A stretch of 33,974 nt of DNA from CALMEH01 sp964548225. Its GTDB lineage: Bacteria > Acidobacteriota > Blastocatellia > Pyrinomonadales > Pyrinomonadaceae. The notes under the pieces are model-generated. The model searched no databases. It was not told the origin of the DNA and saw nothing but the letters and a program-made list of their open reading frames with translations. The position numbers and the translations under genes were made by a program. The stretch is taken from contig CAZJQP010000056.1 in the NCBI GenBank assembly GCA_964548225.1, positions 1 to 33,974 on the forward strand, read 5' to 3'. Positions 1 to 9,000 of the stretch are shown one piece after another. Within the stretch, counting starts at the first letter, position 1. Each line of letters opens with the position of its first letter.

Positions 1-78
1 GCAAAGTCGCAAATGCTCAAATTTTTTCAAGTAAAAATTAAAATTTAAAAAGTAAAAAGTAAAATATTTGCCTCTAAC

Positions 79-110
79 CTTTGCGTCTTTGCGCCTTTGC
101 GCCTTTGCGT
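79..110. repeat. 8-bp tandem repeat, 4 units
   Basis: Four consecutive copies of the octamer CTTTGCGT or CTTTGCGC fill this gap just past the 3' end of the LysR gene. The opposite-strand word GCAAAG occurs at the very start of the window, so the stretch may be half of a larger inverted repeat. No coding sense is apparent. Bases 1-78 otherwise hold only AT-rich sequence. Confidence 0.8.
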
Positions 111-125
111 TAAAAAAATCTTTCT

Positions 126-1043
126 TCATTTTTTTGCCTTAAATTCCTTTTCCCTTTCCTTAAAACTTTCCTTGCAAAAGCGCACGAATTCCTTCGCAAT
201 CGGTGAATGATAACCGCCTCTCAATCTAGCCAAACCTAAATCCCATTTGATTTCCGCGCCTTCGATGAGCCACGATGTCAATCTGCCTTCCGAAACTTCT
301 TTGCTTATCGTTTTCGCTCCGGCGGTGCCAACGCCCATTCCGTTTTCGACCATTTGATTGATGGTTTCCTGACGCGAAAGTTCCATTATTATTTCGGGTT
401 CGACGTTTCCTGCTGTGAAAAAATCATCAATCAAACGCCTTGTATTTCCTCCCTTTTCTCCCAAAATCAGCGGTTCACCGCCAAGAGCCGCCGCACTTAT
501 GAATTTTTTGTCGGCTAACGGATGATTTGGATGTCCAATAGCTACAATTTCATCGCTGAAAAGCAAATCCGTAGCGATATGCGTGTTATCAACCGGCAAA
601 GACACAAACGCAATATCAATTTCACCGTGAAGAATTTTTTCAACAAGTGAATGGCTGGTGCCGGAAGAAACTGTTATTTGCGAATTAGGAAACTTTTCCT
701 TTAAATTCTGCAAAATTGTCGGGAGTTGCTGAGTTGCAAACATCGCCGAAGCCGACCCAATTCGCAAACGACCATATTCCGCGCCGGCGATTTCAGCGAT
801 TTCTTCGAGTGCCGCGTCGTGTTCGCGCAAAATTTTTCGCGCCCTTTCGAGCAGATGCTCGCCCGCTTCGGTCAAAATCACACGACGCGGTGTGCGGACA
901 AAAAGCGGCAATCCGACTTCGTCTTCAAGCTGTCGAATCTGCATCGAAATTGCCGCTTGTGTTACGTTCACAAGCCGCGCTCCTGCTGTAAAAGTTTTTG
1001 CTTCGGCAATCGCTAAAAAGGCTTTTAATTGTCTTATTTCCAT
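126..1043 (-). CDS. LysR-family transcriptional regulator
   Basis: A 305-residue protein of normal LysR length. Residues 1-60 form the typical winged helix-turn-helix (MEIRQLKAFLAIAEAKTFT, then TQAAISMQIRQLEDEVG and the LFVRTPRRVILTEAGE wing). Residues about 90-295 form the periplasmic-binding-protein-like effector domain. Family members bind DNA as tetramers and usually control a divergent neighbour in response to a small molecule. Here the divergent gene is a BadF-type sugar kinase about 205 bases away, so control of the kinase, TonB and murQ genes is possible, but the ligand cannot be read from sequence. The ATG start places the helix-turn-helix at the normal distance from the N-terminus. 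I see no clear LysR T-N11-A box that I would defend. Confidence 0.93.
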   Translation of the reverse strand: MEIRQLKAFLAIAEAKTFTAGARLVNVTQAAISMQIRQLEDEVGLPLFVRTPRRVILTEAGEHLLERARKILREHDAALEEIAEIAGAEYGRLRIGSASAMFATQQLPTILQNLKEKFPNSQITVSSGTSHSLVEKILHGEIDIAFVSLPVDNTHIATDLLFSDEIVAIGHPNHPLADKKFISAAALGGEPLILGEKGGNTRRLIDDFFTAGNVEPEIIMELSRQETINQMVENGMGVGTAGAKTISKEVSEGRLTSWLIEGAEIKWDLGLARLRGGYHSPIAKEFVRFCKESFKEREKEFKAKK

Positions 1044-1057
1044 AGCTTTGAGTTAAA

Positions 1058-1115
1058 AACTAAAAGTAAAAAGTGGAAAGTGAAAGAAACGTTTTTCACT
1101 TCTAATTTTTCACTT
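1058..1115. repeat. 7-bp tandem repeat with inverted counterpart
   Basis: Bases 1058-1085 read as four 7-base units (AACTAAA, AGTAAAA, AGTGGAA, AGTGAAA). They are followed by complementary words (TTTTTCACTT twice at 1091-1115), so the whole can fold back on itself. It sits in the LysR/kinase divergent gap and may overlap the regulator's promoter. Confidence 0.55.
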
Positions 1116-1248
1116 ATCACTAAAAATTATCGCACTTATAAAATCTTTTAGTTTTGATTATATGTCAAGCATCGGTCAAAATATTTTCAGTTTGACTTTT
1201 GATTTTTAATTTTTGAGTTTTTCAAAGGTCAAAGGTCAAAATTCAAAA

Positions 1249-2199
1249 ATGAAAACGAAATCTCATTATTTATATTTGGGCGCAGACGGCGGCGGAACGA
1301 AAACCCATATTGTTATTATTGATGAGAGAAAAAATCTTGTTTGTGAAGGCTTTTCGGGAGCATCAAATCCGTTGCGTGTCGGACTTGAAACATCCGTTTC
1401 AAATATAATTCAAGCAATAAACCAAACTTGCGATAAAGCCCAAATCAGCCGTGGCGACATAGTTTCATCAGTTTTAGGTTTAGCCGGAGTTCGACGAGAT
1501 GACCTGAAACGCGGTGTGCGCGAACGATTTGTAAATTTGACAAATATTCGCAAAACTCAAGTCGTAACTGATGCCGAAATCGCGCTTTACGGCACAACTC
1601 AGGGCAAAGCAGGAGTCGTGATAATTGCCGGAACAGGTTCGATTTGCTACGGCAAGGACGCAAACGGCACGGTTGCGACTGCCGGAGGCTGGGGACCGAT
1701 TGCCGGCGACGAAGGCGGCGGCGCAGGAATTGCCAAACGCGCCTTGCAAGCCGTTGCCAAAGCAACCGACGGACGCGGAAAACCGACAAAATTAAGCGAA
1801 GCCGCCGTAGAATATTTTCGCTCATCAACACCACAAGACGCGCTAATTGCAATTTATTCACCACAGATTAACAATGCTCGCATCGCCGGATTTGCGCGTT
1901 ACGTTGTCGAAGCCGCGCAGGAAGAAGACGAAATTGCTCAAGAAATCTTGAAAGAAGCCGGATTTGAACTTGGAATTGCCGCCTTTGCTGTGTTAAAAAA
2001 GCTAAAGTTACAAAATAAAAAAGTCCCAATCGGACAAGTCGGAAGTATTTTCAAAGCCGGAAATCTATTAACCGATTCATTAATTGATACAGTTCACAAA
2101 CTTGCTCCGAAGGCTTTTTTGACTAAACCAAGACTTTCGCCCGCAAATGCGGCGGCAGTAATGGCTTTTGAGAATTTTAGAAACGGAGGAAAGAAATGA
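1249..2199 (+). CDS. BadF/BadG-type ATPase, probable N-acetylglucosamine/N-acetylmuramic acid kinase
   Basis: A 316-residue ASKHA-fold protein. The phosphate-1 loop GADGGGTKTHIVIIDE lies near residue 10, and GVVIIAGTGS plus GGWGPIAGDEGGG mark the second phosphate/adenosine region. This pattern is typical of the BadF/BadG/BcrA/BcrD ATPase family, whose members include GlcNAc kinases and the clostridial MurNAc/GlcNAc kinase MurK. I prefer the ATG at 1249 over an upstream TTG at 1213: the extra 12 codons lie in a low-complexity CAAAGGT repeat and add nothing conserved. The stop overlaps the next start by four bases (ATGA), so the two genes are co-translated. The nearby murQ supports a role in amino-sugar salvage; substrate choice is inferred. 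Confidence 0.85.
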   Translation: MKTKSHYLYLGADGGGTKTHIVIIDERKNLVCEGFSGASNPLRVGLETSVSNIIQAINQTCDKAQISRGDIVSSVLGLAGVRRDDLKRGVRERFVNLTNIRKTQVVTDAEIALYGTTQGKAGVVIIAGTGSICYGKDANGTVATAGGWGPIAGDEGGGAGIAKRALQAVAKATDGRGKPTKLSEAAVEYFRSSTPQDALIAIYSPQINNARIAGFARYVVEAAQEEDEIAQEILKEAGFELGIAAFAVLKKLKLQNKKVPIGQVGSIFKAGNLLTDSLIDTVHKLAPKAFLTKPRLSPANAAAVMAFENFRNGGKK

Positions 2200-2999
2200 A
2201 AAAATTACTTATAACATTTTCGTTTATCACTTTTGTTTTTTGCGGCATTCAAGATATTTCCGCGCAAAAAGTCAATACGACATCAAATCAGTCAGACCGA
2301 GATGTTGTCATAACCGAAACTCCGCAGCCCGACTATACAAATGCGGCGCGTGATAATTCAGTTGAAGGAACAATTACTGCGCGTGTTACTTTCAAAGCAG
2401 ACGGAACAATTGGTAAAATTTTTCTTGTAACCTTGCTCCCGCACGGTCTGAATCAAAAAGCAATCGAAGCAGCAAAAAAAATAAAATTTTTACCCGCCGT
2501 AAAAAACGGTATTCCGATTACAGTTGTCAAACAGATAGAATACAATTTTAAACTGATTGGTAAGGGATTTGGCGGCGGATTCGGTGACGGTGTTGGAAAC
2601 GGTGTTGGAAGAGGAAAAGGAAGTGACGACGGTGTGGGAAATGGCACAGGTGGCGGTCTCGGTAATAACACTGATAATGTTGTCAACGACACAACTACGC
2701 CTCGAAAAATAAATTCAAATCCTGCTAAGATAACGCGAAATTTATTAATTCGCTCAAAACCTCGCCCCAGTTATACCGATTTGGCGCGTCAGAACAATAT
2801 TCAGGGAACAGTCTTACTAAAAGTATATTTCAAGGCGAACGGCATAATCGGGAAAATAACACCCATTAAAACATTACCTTTCGGATTGACCGAGCAAGCA
2901 ATAGTGGCGGCGAGAAAGATTCAATTCGACCCAGCAATGAAGAAAGGAAAAACTATAACGGTTCACAAAATACTGGAATTTACTTTTACGATTTATTAG
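2196..2999 (+). CDS. exported protein with two TonB C-terminal domains
   Basis: A 267-residue protein with an N-terminal signal or anchor segment (MKKLLITFSFITFVFCG). It then has two copies of the TonB C-terminal fold, at about 35-120 and 170-267. Both show the family pattern P-x-Y-x-x-x-A-R, V-(E/Q)-G-T, V-x-F-(K)A-(D/N)G and A-x-x-A-A-(K/R)-K-I-x-F-x-P-A. A glycine-rich linker (FGGGFGDGVGNG and similar) lies between them. Classic TonB has one such domain that contacts outer-membrane receptors. Doubled, ExbBD-less versions are common in Acidobacteriota-like genomes and their role is unknown. GGAGG precedes the ATG, which overlaps the upstream kinase stop. Confidence 0.85.
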   Translation: MKKLLITFSFITFVFCGIQDISAQKVNTTSNQSDRDVVITETPQPDYTNAARDNSVEGTITARVTFKADGTIGKIFLVTLLPHGLNQKAIEAAKKIKFLPAVKNGIPITVVKQIEYNFKLIGKGFGGGFGDGVGNGVGRGKGSDDGVGNGTGGGLGNNTDNVVNDTTTPRKINSNPAKITRNLLIRSKPRPSYTDLARQNNIQGTVLLKVYFKANGIIGKITPIKTLPFGLTEQAIVAARKIQFDPAMKKGKTITVHKILEFTFTIY

Positions 3000-3026
3000 A
3001 AAACTGTATTTTAATTTTAATCGAAA

Positions 3027-3066
3027 TATGCCTTAAACAATCAGATTTGTTCAAGGCATATTTTTT
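3027..3066 (+). terminator. rho-independent terminator after the TonB-domain gene
   Basis: The arms TATGCCTTAAACAA and TTGTTCAAGGCATA pair with one A-C mismatch and are followed at once by TTTTTT. It separates the kinase/TonB transcription unit from murQ. The rest of the gap to 3241 shows nothing I can name. Confidence 0.8.
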
Positions 3067-3241
3067 GATTCAGAGAGCTTTGTTATCAAGTTGCTGTTTC
3101 GTTTTAGGATAATTTCCCTATGAATATCAGAAAAAATTGGAAAATATAGAAAGCATTATAAAATTCTTCGGACACTCAATTCATCCGATTATGATTATAT
3201 TTCCGCTTGACTTCCAAAAGAAAACATTTTGAAATTTTAAT

Positions 3242-4135
3242 GTGATTCCAATAACCGAACAAGAAAACGAAAAAACCCAAAATATTGACAAAGTTTCGAC
3301 AGTCGAAGCCGTGCGTTTAATCAACCACGAAGACAAAAAAGTTGCGTTTGAGATTGAAAAGATTTTGCCGGAAATCGCGTCGGCTATTGATAAAATCATC
3401 GAAAGATTACAAAACGGCGGACGATTATTTTACATCGGCACAGGCACGAGCGGACGGCTCGGCGTGTTGGACGCGAGCGAGATTCCGCCGACTTACGGCG
3501 TTTCTTACGATTTAATTTGCGGCATAATTGCGGGCGGTTACGATGCGCTTTACAAAGCTACGGAAGCATCCGAAGACAATAGTAACCAAGGCGCGGAAGA
3601 CTTGAAATTGCGCGGCGTAACGGCGAAAGATTCCGTCGTTGGCATTGCCGCTTCGGGCAGAACACCTTACACGATTGGCGCGTTGGATTACGCCCGCGAA
3701 ATGGGTTGTTTCACGGCTTGTATCACTTGCGTTCCCGATTCTGCAATTACAAAATCAGTCGAAATTTCGCTCGTGGCGGTTGTCGGCGCGGAAGCCATCA
3801 CCGGCTCAACACGAATGAAAGCCGGAACAGCGCAAAAAATGATTTTGAATATGATTTCGACAACCGCGATGATACGGCTTGGGCTTGTCAAAGGCAATCG
3901 AATGACAAATGTAAAATCGTCGAACATCAAACTCAAAGAACGCTCTTTGAGGATTTTGATGGCGGAAACCAATATGAATGAAACCGACGCGCAAAATCTT
4001 TTGAACGAAGCAAACCACGATTTGCGCGTGGCGATTGTGATGGCAAAAGCGAAAGTTTCACGGGAAAGCGCGGAAAAAGTTTTACGGGAAAATAATTTTG
4101 TCATCGAAAAAGCGATTGAGATTGCAAAAAAATGA
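3242..4135 (+). CDS. murQ: N-acetylmuramic acid 6-phosphate etherase
   Basis: A 297-residue SIS-fold lyase, which is the standard MurQ length. The family signature GTGTSGRLGVLDASEIPPTYG lies near residue 62. ATEASEDN around residue 100 holds the second catalytic glutamate, and GSTRMKAGTAQKM near 183 is the sugar-phosphate loop. The C-terminal helical tail has the UBA-like LLNEANHDLRVAIVMAK repeats of the family. MurQ removes the lactyl ether from MurNAc-6-phosphate, giving GlcNAc-6-phosphate and D-lactate in the cytoplasm. The GTG at 3242 is the only plausible start: an in-frame TGA lies at 3230-3232, and the encoded ITEQENEKTQNID matches the usual N-terminus. The DUF433 gene follows after 14 bases. 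Confidence 0.95.
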   Translation: MIPITEQENEKTQNIDKVSTVEAVRLINHEDKKVAFEIEKILPEIASAIDKIIERLQNGGRLFYIGTGTSGRLGVLDASEIPPTYGVSYDLICGIIAGGYDALYKATEASEDNSNQGAEDLKLRGVTAKDSVVGIAASGRTPYTIGALDYAREMGCFTACITCVPDSAITKSVEISLVAVVGAEAITGSTRMKAGTAQKMILNMISTTAMIRLGLVKGNRMTNVKSSNIKLKERSLRILMAETNMNETDAQNLLNEANHDLRVAIVMAKAKVSRESAEKVLRENNFVIEKAIEIAKK

Positions 4136-4149
4136 GGTAAAATAACTTT

Positions 4150-4470
4150 ATGATTGTGCAAGAAATTGAAGTTTCAAAAATGTCGCGTGCCGAAAAAGTC
4201 AGATTACTTCAACAACTCGTTCGTGATTTGACCGATGAATTTGAAGGCATCGAAAAAGCCGAAGGTGTGTGTGGCGGTTCGGCGCGAATCCGACAAACCC
4301 GAATTCCCGTTTGGTCGTTGGTCAATTCGCGTCGGCTGGGAGTTTCGGAAGCTGAACTTTTACAAGATTATCCGACTTTGACGGCGAAAGACCTCGCAAA
4401 TGCTTGGGCTTATTTTGAATCTTATACAGAAGAAATAGAAAGTGAAATTGCTGAAAATGAATCTGCTTAG
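4150..4470 (+). CDS. DUF433-domain protein, likely antitoxin of the pair
   Basis: A 106-residue protein. Residues 35-90 form a DUF433 helix-turn-helix-like domain, seen in the typical run CGGSARIRQTRIPVW followed by RRLGVSEAELLQDYPTLTAKDL. DUF433 proteins are commonly encoded just before DUF5615 PIN-like proteins, as here, and are regarded as VapB-like antitoxins that bind DNA and the partner. The gene starts 14 bases after murQ, so it probably shares the murQ transcript. The last 15 residues are acidic (EEIESEIAENESA), which suits contact with a basic partner. The antitoxin role is inferred from the pairing. Confidence 0.85.
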   Translation: MIVQEIEVSKMSRAEKVRLLQQLVRDLTDEFEGIEKAEGVCGGSARIRQTRIPVWSLVNSRRLGVSEAELLQDYPTLTAKDLANAWAYFESYTEEIESEIAENESA

Positions 4471-4505
4471 ATTTTTTTTGCTCAATTGATTCTGAAAAAA
4501 AATCT
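4469..4505. repeat. AT-only inverted repeat between the pair genes
   Basis: The arms AGATTTTTTTT and AAAAAAAATCT (11 bp each) flank a 15-base loop immediately after the DUF433 stop. It could act as a weak terminator in either direction. TTGACA at 4510-4515 follows and could be a -35 box for the downstream gene, although I see no convincing -10 at the right distance. Confidence 0.45.
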
Positions 4506-4556
4506 AGTTTTGACACTCCAAAAAAAACTTTATTTTTACTTGATAATCTTCCGAAT

Positions 4557-4895
4557 ATGAAACTTTATGCAGACGAAAATTTTCCTTTTCGCACAATTAA
4601 AAAGTTACGAAATCTCGGACACGACGTTTTGACAGCCTTTGAAGATGAACGCGCCAATCAACAAATTGCTGATGCTGATGTTTTGACTCGTGCAACAGAA
4701 CTCGGCAGAACAATTTTAACTTTTGACCGCCAAGACTTTAAGCGGCTGCATTTTAAAAATTCAATTCACACCGGCATCATAATTTGCACCGATGATGCCG
4801 ACCGACTTCGGTTAGCACAAAGAATTGATGAAAAACTCAAAGAATTTGAAAATTTGGAAGGCGAATTAATTCGTATTTATCGTCCTGATAAATGA
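4557..4895 (+). CDS. DUF5615 PIN-like protein, likely toxin partner
   Basis: A 112-residue protein with the DUF5615 (PIN-like) pattern. MKLYADENFP carries the first acidic pair, LRNLGHDVLTAFE follows, ADADVLTRATELGRTILTFDRQDF carries the central acidic residues, and HTGIIICTDD follows. PIN-fold relatives are Mg-dependent RNases; the retained acidic positions suggest activity but do not prove it. It lies 86 bases after the DUF433 gene on the same strand, in the usual antitoxin-toxin order. Complete, with no sign of decay. Confidence 0.85.
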   Translation: MKLYADENFPFRTIKKLRNLGHDVLTAFEDERANQQIADADVLTRATELGRTILTFDRQDFKRLHFKNSIHTGIIICTDDADRLRLAQRIDEKLKEFENLEGELIRIYRPDK

Positions 4896-4953
4896 TTTTG
4901 TCGAAAATATCTGTCGCTCGATTAAATAAAAGTTGTGTTAATTAAAATTCTAA

Positions 4954-4992
4954 GTTCTCCGCGAAAAATAAAATTAGTTTCACGCGGAGAAC
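4954..4992. repeat. inverted repeat between convergent genes
   Basis: A perfect 10-bp stem, GTTCTCCGCG and CGCGGAGAAC, encloses a 19-base AT-rich loop. It is followed by GCAGAGAAAA, so it resembles the CTCCGCG/CTCTGCG intergenic repeat type. Placed between two converging genes, it may serve as a bidirectional terminator, though no U-tract directly follows either arm. Confidence 0.55.
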
Positions 4993-5013
4993 GCAGAGAA
5001 AACATAAATCGCT

Positions 5014-5733
5014 TTATGAAGCCAGCCATGCTGTAAAATTATGCCAAGATTCGGTTTTAGCGATGACCAAACGTAACGGCAAATTCACAATTAACAAAAC
5101 GACTCCGACAGCAAAGACTTTATTCAGTTTTTGATGTTTCCAAGTGTGCCAGCCGAGAACTATCAGAGCAATTAGCGCGGGAATGCCGAAAGCTGTCCAA
5201 AGCGTGTATTGCGGCGGCGCAAGCGGCATTCGGAAGATCGCCGCGGGCAGAAAATTGATTGCTGTCAAAAGCATCAAAGATTTATGTTCCGCCGGACGTT
5301 TGCGGTAATAAATCGCCCCGGCGAGGAAAACTGCAAACAGAAGCATATCGCCGACCGGAAGTATAAAAAACTCGTGCGGATTGTCGCCCGGTGGCGCGGA
5401 ATTTCTGACAAGTTGCGCGTCATAAGCCGTTGTTAATCCGACAATTATCACCAATGCCGCCAAAGCCACACCGACCACTCCCATAGTGATATGCAATTTG
5501 ACGTTTTTTGTTCGAATCAGCACGATTTGCGAAACAAAATAAACTACCCAAATTGACATTGTAATCCCGTGGAAATGCACGAGTTTGTTGGCTACGGGCG
5601 GAACGTCGAAAAATGTGCTGAAATAATAAGATTTGAAATAGCCCGCCAAAACTATCAGCGGAAAACCGATTGCCGCCAGCAAAAATAAACTGCGGTCTGA
5701 TGGTCGTTGTAATAAATTTGAATTAATTGCCAT
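5014..5733 (-). CDS. multi-pass membrane protein of unknown function
   Basis: A 239-residue, very hydrophobic protein with about seven predicted membrane spans. The first is LFLLAAIGFPLIVLAGYF and the last is VFAVGVVLLIVNLPLRLVI. Conserved-looking polar residues sit in or next to the spans: HFHGITMSIWVVYF, KLHITMG, PHEFF and WHTW. These histidines could bind a metal or heme, as in cytochrome b561-like and DUF2306-like proteins, but I cannot assign a family. I chose the ATG at 5733 over an upstream in-frame start because GGAGGG lies 7-8 bases before it. It is monocistronic: the neighbour downstream converges and the one upstream diverges. Confidence 0.75.
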   Translation of the reverse strand: MAINSNLLQRPSDRSLFLLAAIGFPLIVLAGYFKSYYFSTFFDVPPVANKLVHFHGITMSIWVVYFVSQIVLIRTKNVKLHITMGVVGVALAALVIIVGLTTAYDAQLVRNSAPPGDNPHEFFILPVGDMLLFAVFLAGAIYYRKRPAEHKSLMLLTAINFLPAAIFRMPLAPPQYTLWTAFGIPALIALIVLGWHTWKHQKLNKVFAVGVVLLIVNLPLRLVIAKTESWHNFTAWLAS

Positions 5734-6002
5734 ATAAAATTCCCTCCGAATCGTAACGCGATAAACCGCAGAAAAAAGTATCAACCGGCATTGGAGAAAA
5801 ACGCTGAACTATTGATGATGAAAATTACATTTCTCGCTGTTCAGACAGATTAAACTCTCAATCAGAAAATAAAATGAAAAGTCTCGGCTGTTTTTGGTTT
5901 CGCACTTGGGTGCGAATTTATCCTTTTTGAAATAATCGAAAAACCTAATAACGGATTTTTAAAGTTTGCGACTTTATTTTATAATTTCGTCAAACTTTTA
6001 TC

Positions 6003-9000
6003 GTGAAAAATCGGCGAACAAAACATATTTTCAGAGTATTTTTAATATGCTTATTTTGGATGTTTTCGGCATATCATTTCATTTTCGCCGAGCGTTTGCC
6101 TTTGAAATTTTTTACGACCGCTGATGGATTGGCAAATGATTCCGTCAATAAAATTGCTAACGATTCTCACGGTTTTTTGTGGTTTTGCACGGGCGAAGGT
6201 TTGTCGCGTTTTGACGGTAACAAATTCAAAAATTACACACAAGTTGAAGGTTTGCCTCATCGAAATATTAATGACTTGCTCGAAACCGACAATGGCGATT
6301 ATTTGATTGCCACGTCAGGCGGTTTAGCCGTTTTTAATCCGTTAGGCAAGGCTTTTAAGTGGAATATTATCGCTGGAAAATTAGAACAAACCTCAAACGA
6401 ACCGCCGATTTTTAAAACATTTCTCACTCCTGATGCGGAAAAAGACGATAAAATTTCAAAAAGTATCAATTCTTTGGCGCAAGATGGTGCAGGAAATATT
6501 TTTGCTGGAACGAACCACGGTTTATTTCGGATTTCCAAAAAAGATAACGATTGGCAATTCGAGAATATTGAAAACACCGAATTTAACGACATCAATTCCC
6601 TTTTCACGGATTCGCGCAAAGATGTTTGGATTGCTACACCGTCTGCAGTTTTTTTGATGCTAAAAACGGGTGAAATTCGCAAAATTACCGAAACGGGCGG
6701 CAACCGGATTTTTGAAACCCAAGATGGAAAGATTTGGATAGACAGCGGTGGAAATGACATCGGAATTCGCGTTTTTGAGCGGCAAAATGAAATTGATTTT
6801 AGGCAAATTACGCTTTATACAAGTAAAGACGGCTTGCCGAAAAGCGGTTTTTCAAATGTAGTTGCCGAAACTGCCAGTGGCAGAGTTTTTGTTTCATCGG
6901 ACGGCAACCTTTGCGAGTTTTCGTTGAACGGCGAGCCAAAATTTCGTGTTTTTGAGGATAAACTCGGCACAGCCGAAACGGACAATAGCGGCAACATCTG
7001 GTTCACGACAGCAGGCAAAGGTGCGGCGCGTTTTTCGCCGAACAGTTTCGAGATTTTCGATGAGCGCGACGGCATTCCGAAAGAATTGATAACTTCAATT
7101 TTCGGCAATAAAAACGGCGAAATTTTTCTCACTATCGGTAAGCGAAATCTGGTTCGTGCGGCAAACGGAAAATTTGAAAGTTTGATTCCTTTTCAATCCG
7201 CCGGAAGAAATTGGATTGATATTTTTCTCGATTTGCAATCGCAAGACGGCGAATTTTGGATTCCGACAATTAAAGGCTTATTACGTTTTCCGAAACTTGA
7301 TAATTTCAGCGATCTGGCAAACACAAAGCCGAAAAAAATCTACACGAAAAATGATGGATTATTTTCAAACGAAGTTTTCAATTTGTTTGAAGATTCACGC
7401 GGCGATATTTGGATTAACGCGCCGACACAGGAAAATTCGCTTTCGCGTTGGGAAAAATCAACCGAAAGAATTTACAGCTACACCGTTGAAGACGGTTTGC
7501 CGAAAGCAAGCGGAGCAACTGCTTTTGGCGAGGACGCGGCGGGAAATGTTTGGATAAATTTTTATTTCGGTCAAATCGTGCGCTACCAGAATGGTAAATT
7601 TCGTTCGATGACAAACGAAAATCTTTTGCCGACTAACACAATCACAAAAATGATTTCCGACAAACAAGGTCGTTTTTGGCTCTCAACCGGAAGCCGTGGA
7701 CTTTTTCGGGTTGATAATCCGAATGACGAAACACCGTCTTTTAATAATTTTTCAACAGCTGACGGACTTTCGAGCAATCTCGTTTTGTGTTTAACTTCCG
7801 ACGAATTCGGCAATATCTACGTTGGCACGGGACGCGGTATCAATCGAATCGAACCGGAAAATTTCAGCGTGAAAATTTACACGCAAAACGATGGTTTGCC
7901 CGGAAATACAATTTCGCAATGTTACACCGATGCCAAGGGAAATCTATGGTTTTCGTCAAATAATTCGCTGATAAAATACGTTCCGACGAACAACGAAGAA
8001 CAGCTTAAACCGACAATTTTGATAAATGGAATCAACGTCAATGGCAAGCCGCGAACTGTCTCTGAACTCGGTGCAAAGGAAGTGAACAATCTCAAATTCG
8101 AGCCGGACGAAAAACAAATCCGCATTGATTTTTTCGCAATTTCGCAGAAACCGGGCGAAAATTTGAAATATCAATATAAGCTCGGCGAACAAGATTGGAG
8201 CGCGATGCAGGAACAGCAAAGTGTTGATTTTAATTTGTCTGCAGGAACTTATATTTTCGCCGTTCGCGCCGTCAATTCCGAAGGCATATCGAGCGAAACT
8301 CCGGCAATTGTTTCGTTCACAATCCAACCACCAATTTTTCAACGTTGGTGGTTTTTGCTGTTAAGTTCGCTGTTTGTTTTCACGATTTTATACATCATTT
8401 ACCGCCGCCGGACAGATAATTTAAAGCGAATCAACGCGGCTTTGACCGAAGCGAAAATTGCCGAAGAAAATCTGCGAAAATCGCGCGAGGAACGGCTTGC
8501 CGAATTGCAGAGAGTTCGCACCAGAATCGCTACCGATTTACACGATGACATCGGTTCGTCTTTGACCCAAATTACTGTGTATAGCGAACTTGCCCGCCAG
8601 CGCGAACACGAAAACGGCACAGCAGGTGAACCGCTCAATATGATTTCAAATGTTGCCAACGAACTCGTTGACACAATGAGCGACATCGTTTGGGCAATCA
8701 ATCCGAAAAAAGACCATTTGCAAGATTTAACTCAAAGAATGAGAAGATTTGCCGCAAATGTTTTAACGGCAAAAGATATTGAAATGACGTTTCGTGCGCC
8801 CAATTCTGAAATTGAAATTCCGCTCGGCGCGAACATTCGGCGTGAAGTTTTTTTGATTTTTAAGGAAACGGTCAACAATATCATCAAACACTCCGAAGCG
8901 ACCGAAGCCGAAATAAATTTTTCTACTTCCGATAATTTTCTCACCATAAATTTCCGCGACAATGGCAAAGGTTTTGACCAAACAGCAAAACAAAACGGTA

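Noticed and set aside
1213..1248. TTG start extending the BadF-type kinase by 12 residues
   Set aside because: The extension is encoded by a low-complexity repeat and precedes a normal ATG start close to the conserved phosphate loop.
1044..1248. LysR binding box between the divergent genes
   Set aside because: Several AT-rich T-N11-A matches exist by chance and none stands out, so I did not annotate one.
2453..2692. Proline-rich minus-strand frame opposite the TonB-domain gene
   Set aside because: It is the complement of the glycine-rich linker; no start or context supports it.
5880..5925. Hairpin CGCACTTGGGTGCG as a riboswitch or terminator
   Set aside because: The stem is only about five pairs with no U-tract and no known aptamer pattern; likely chance.
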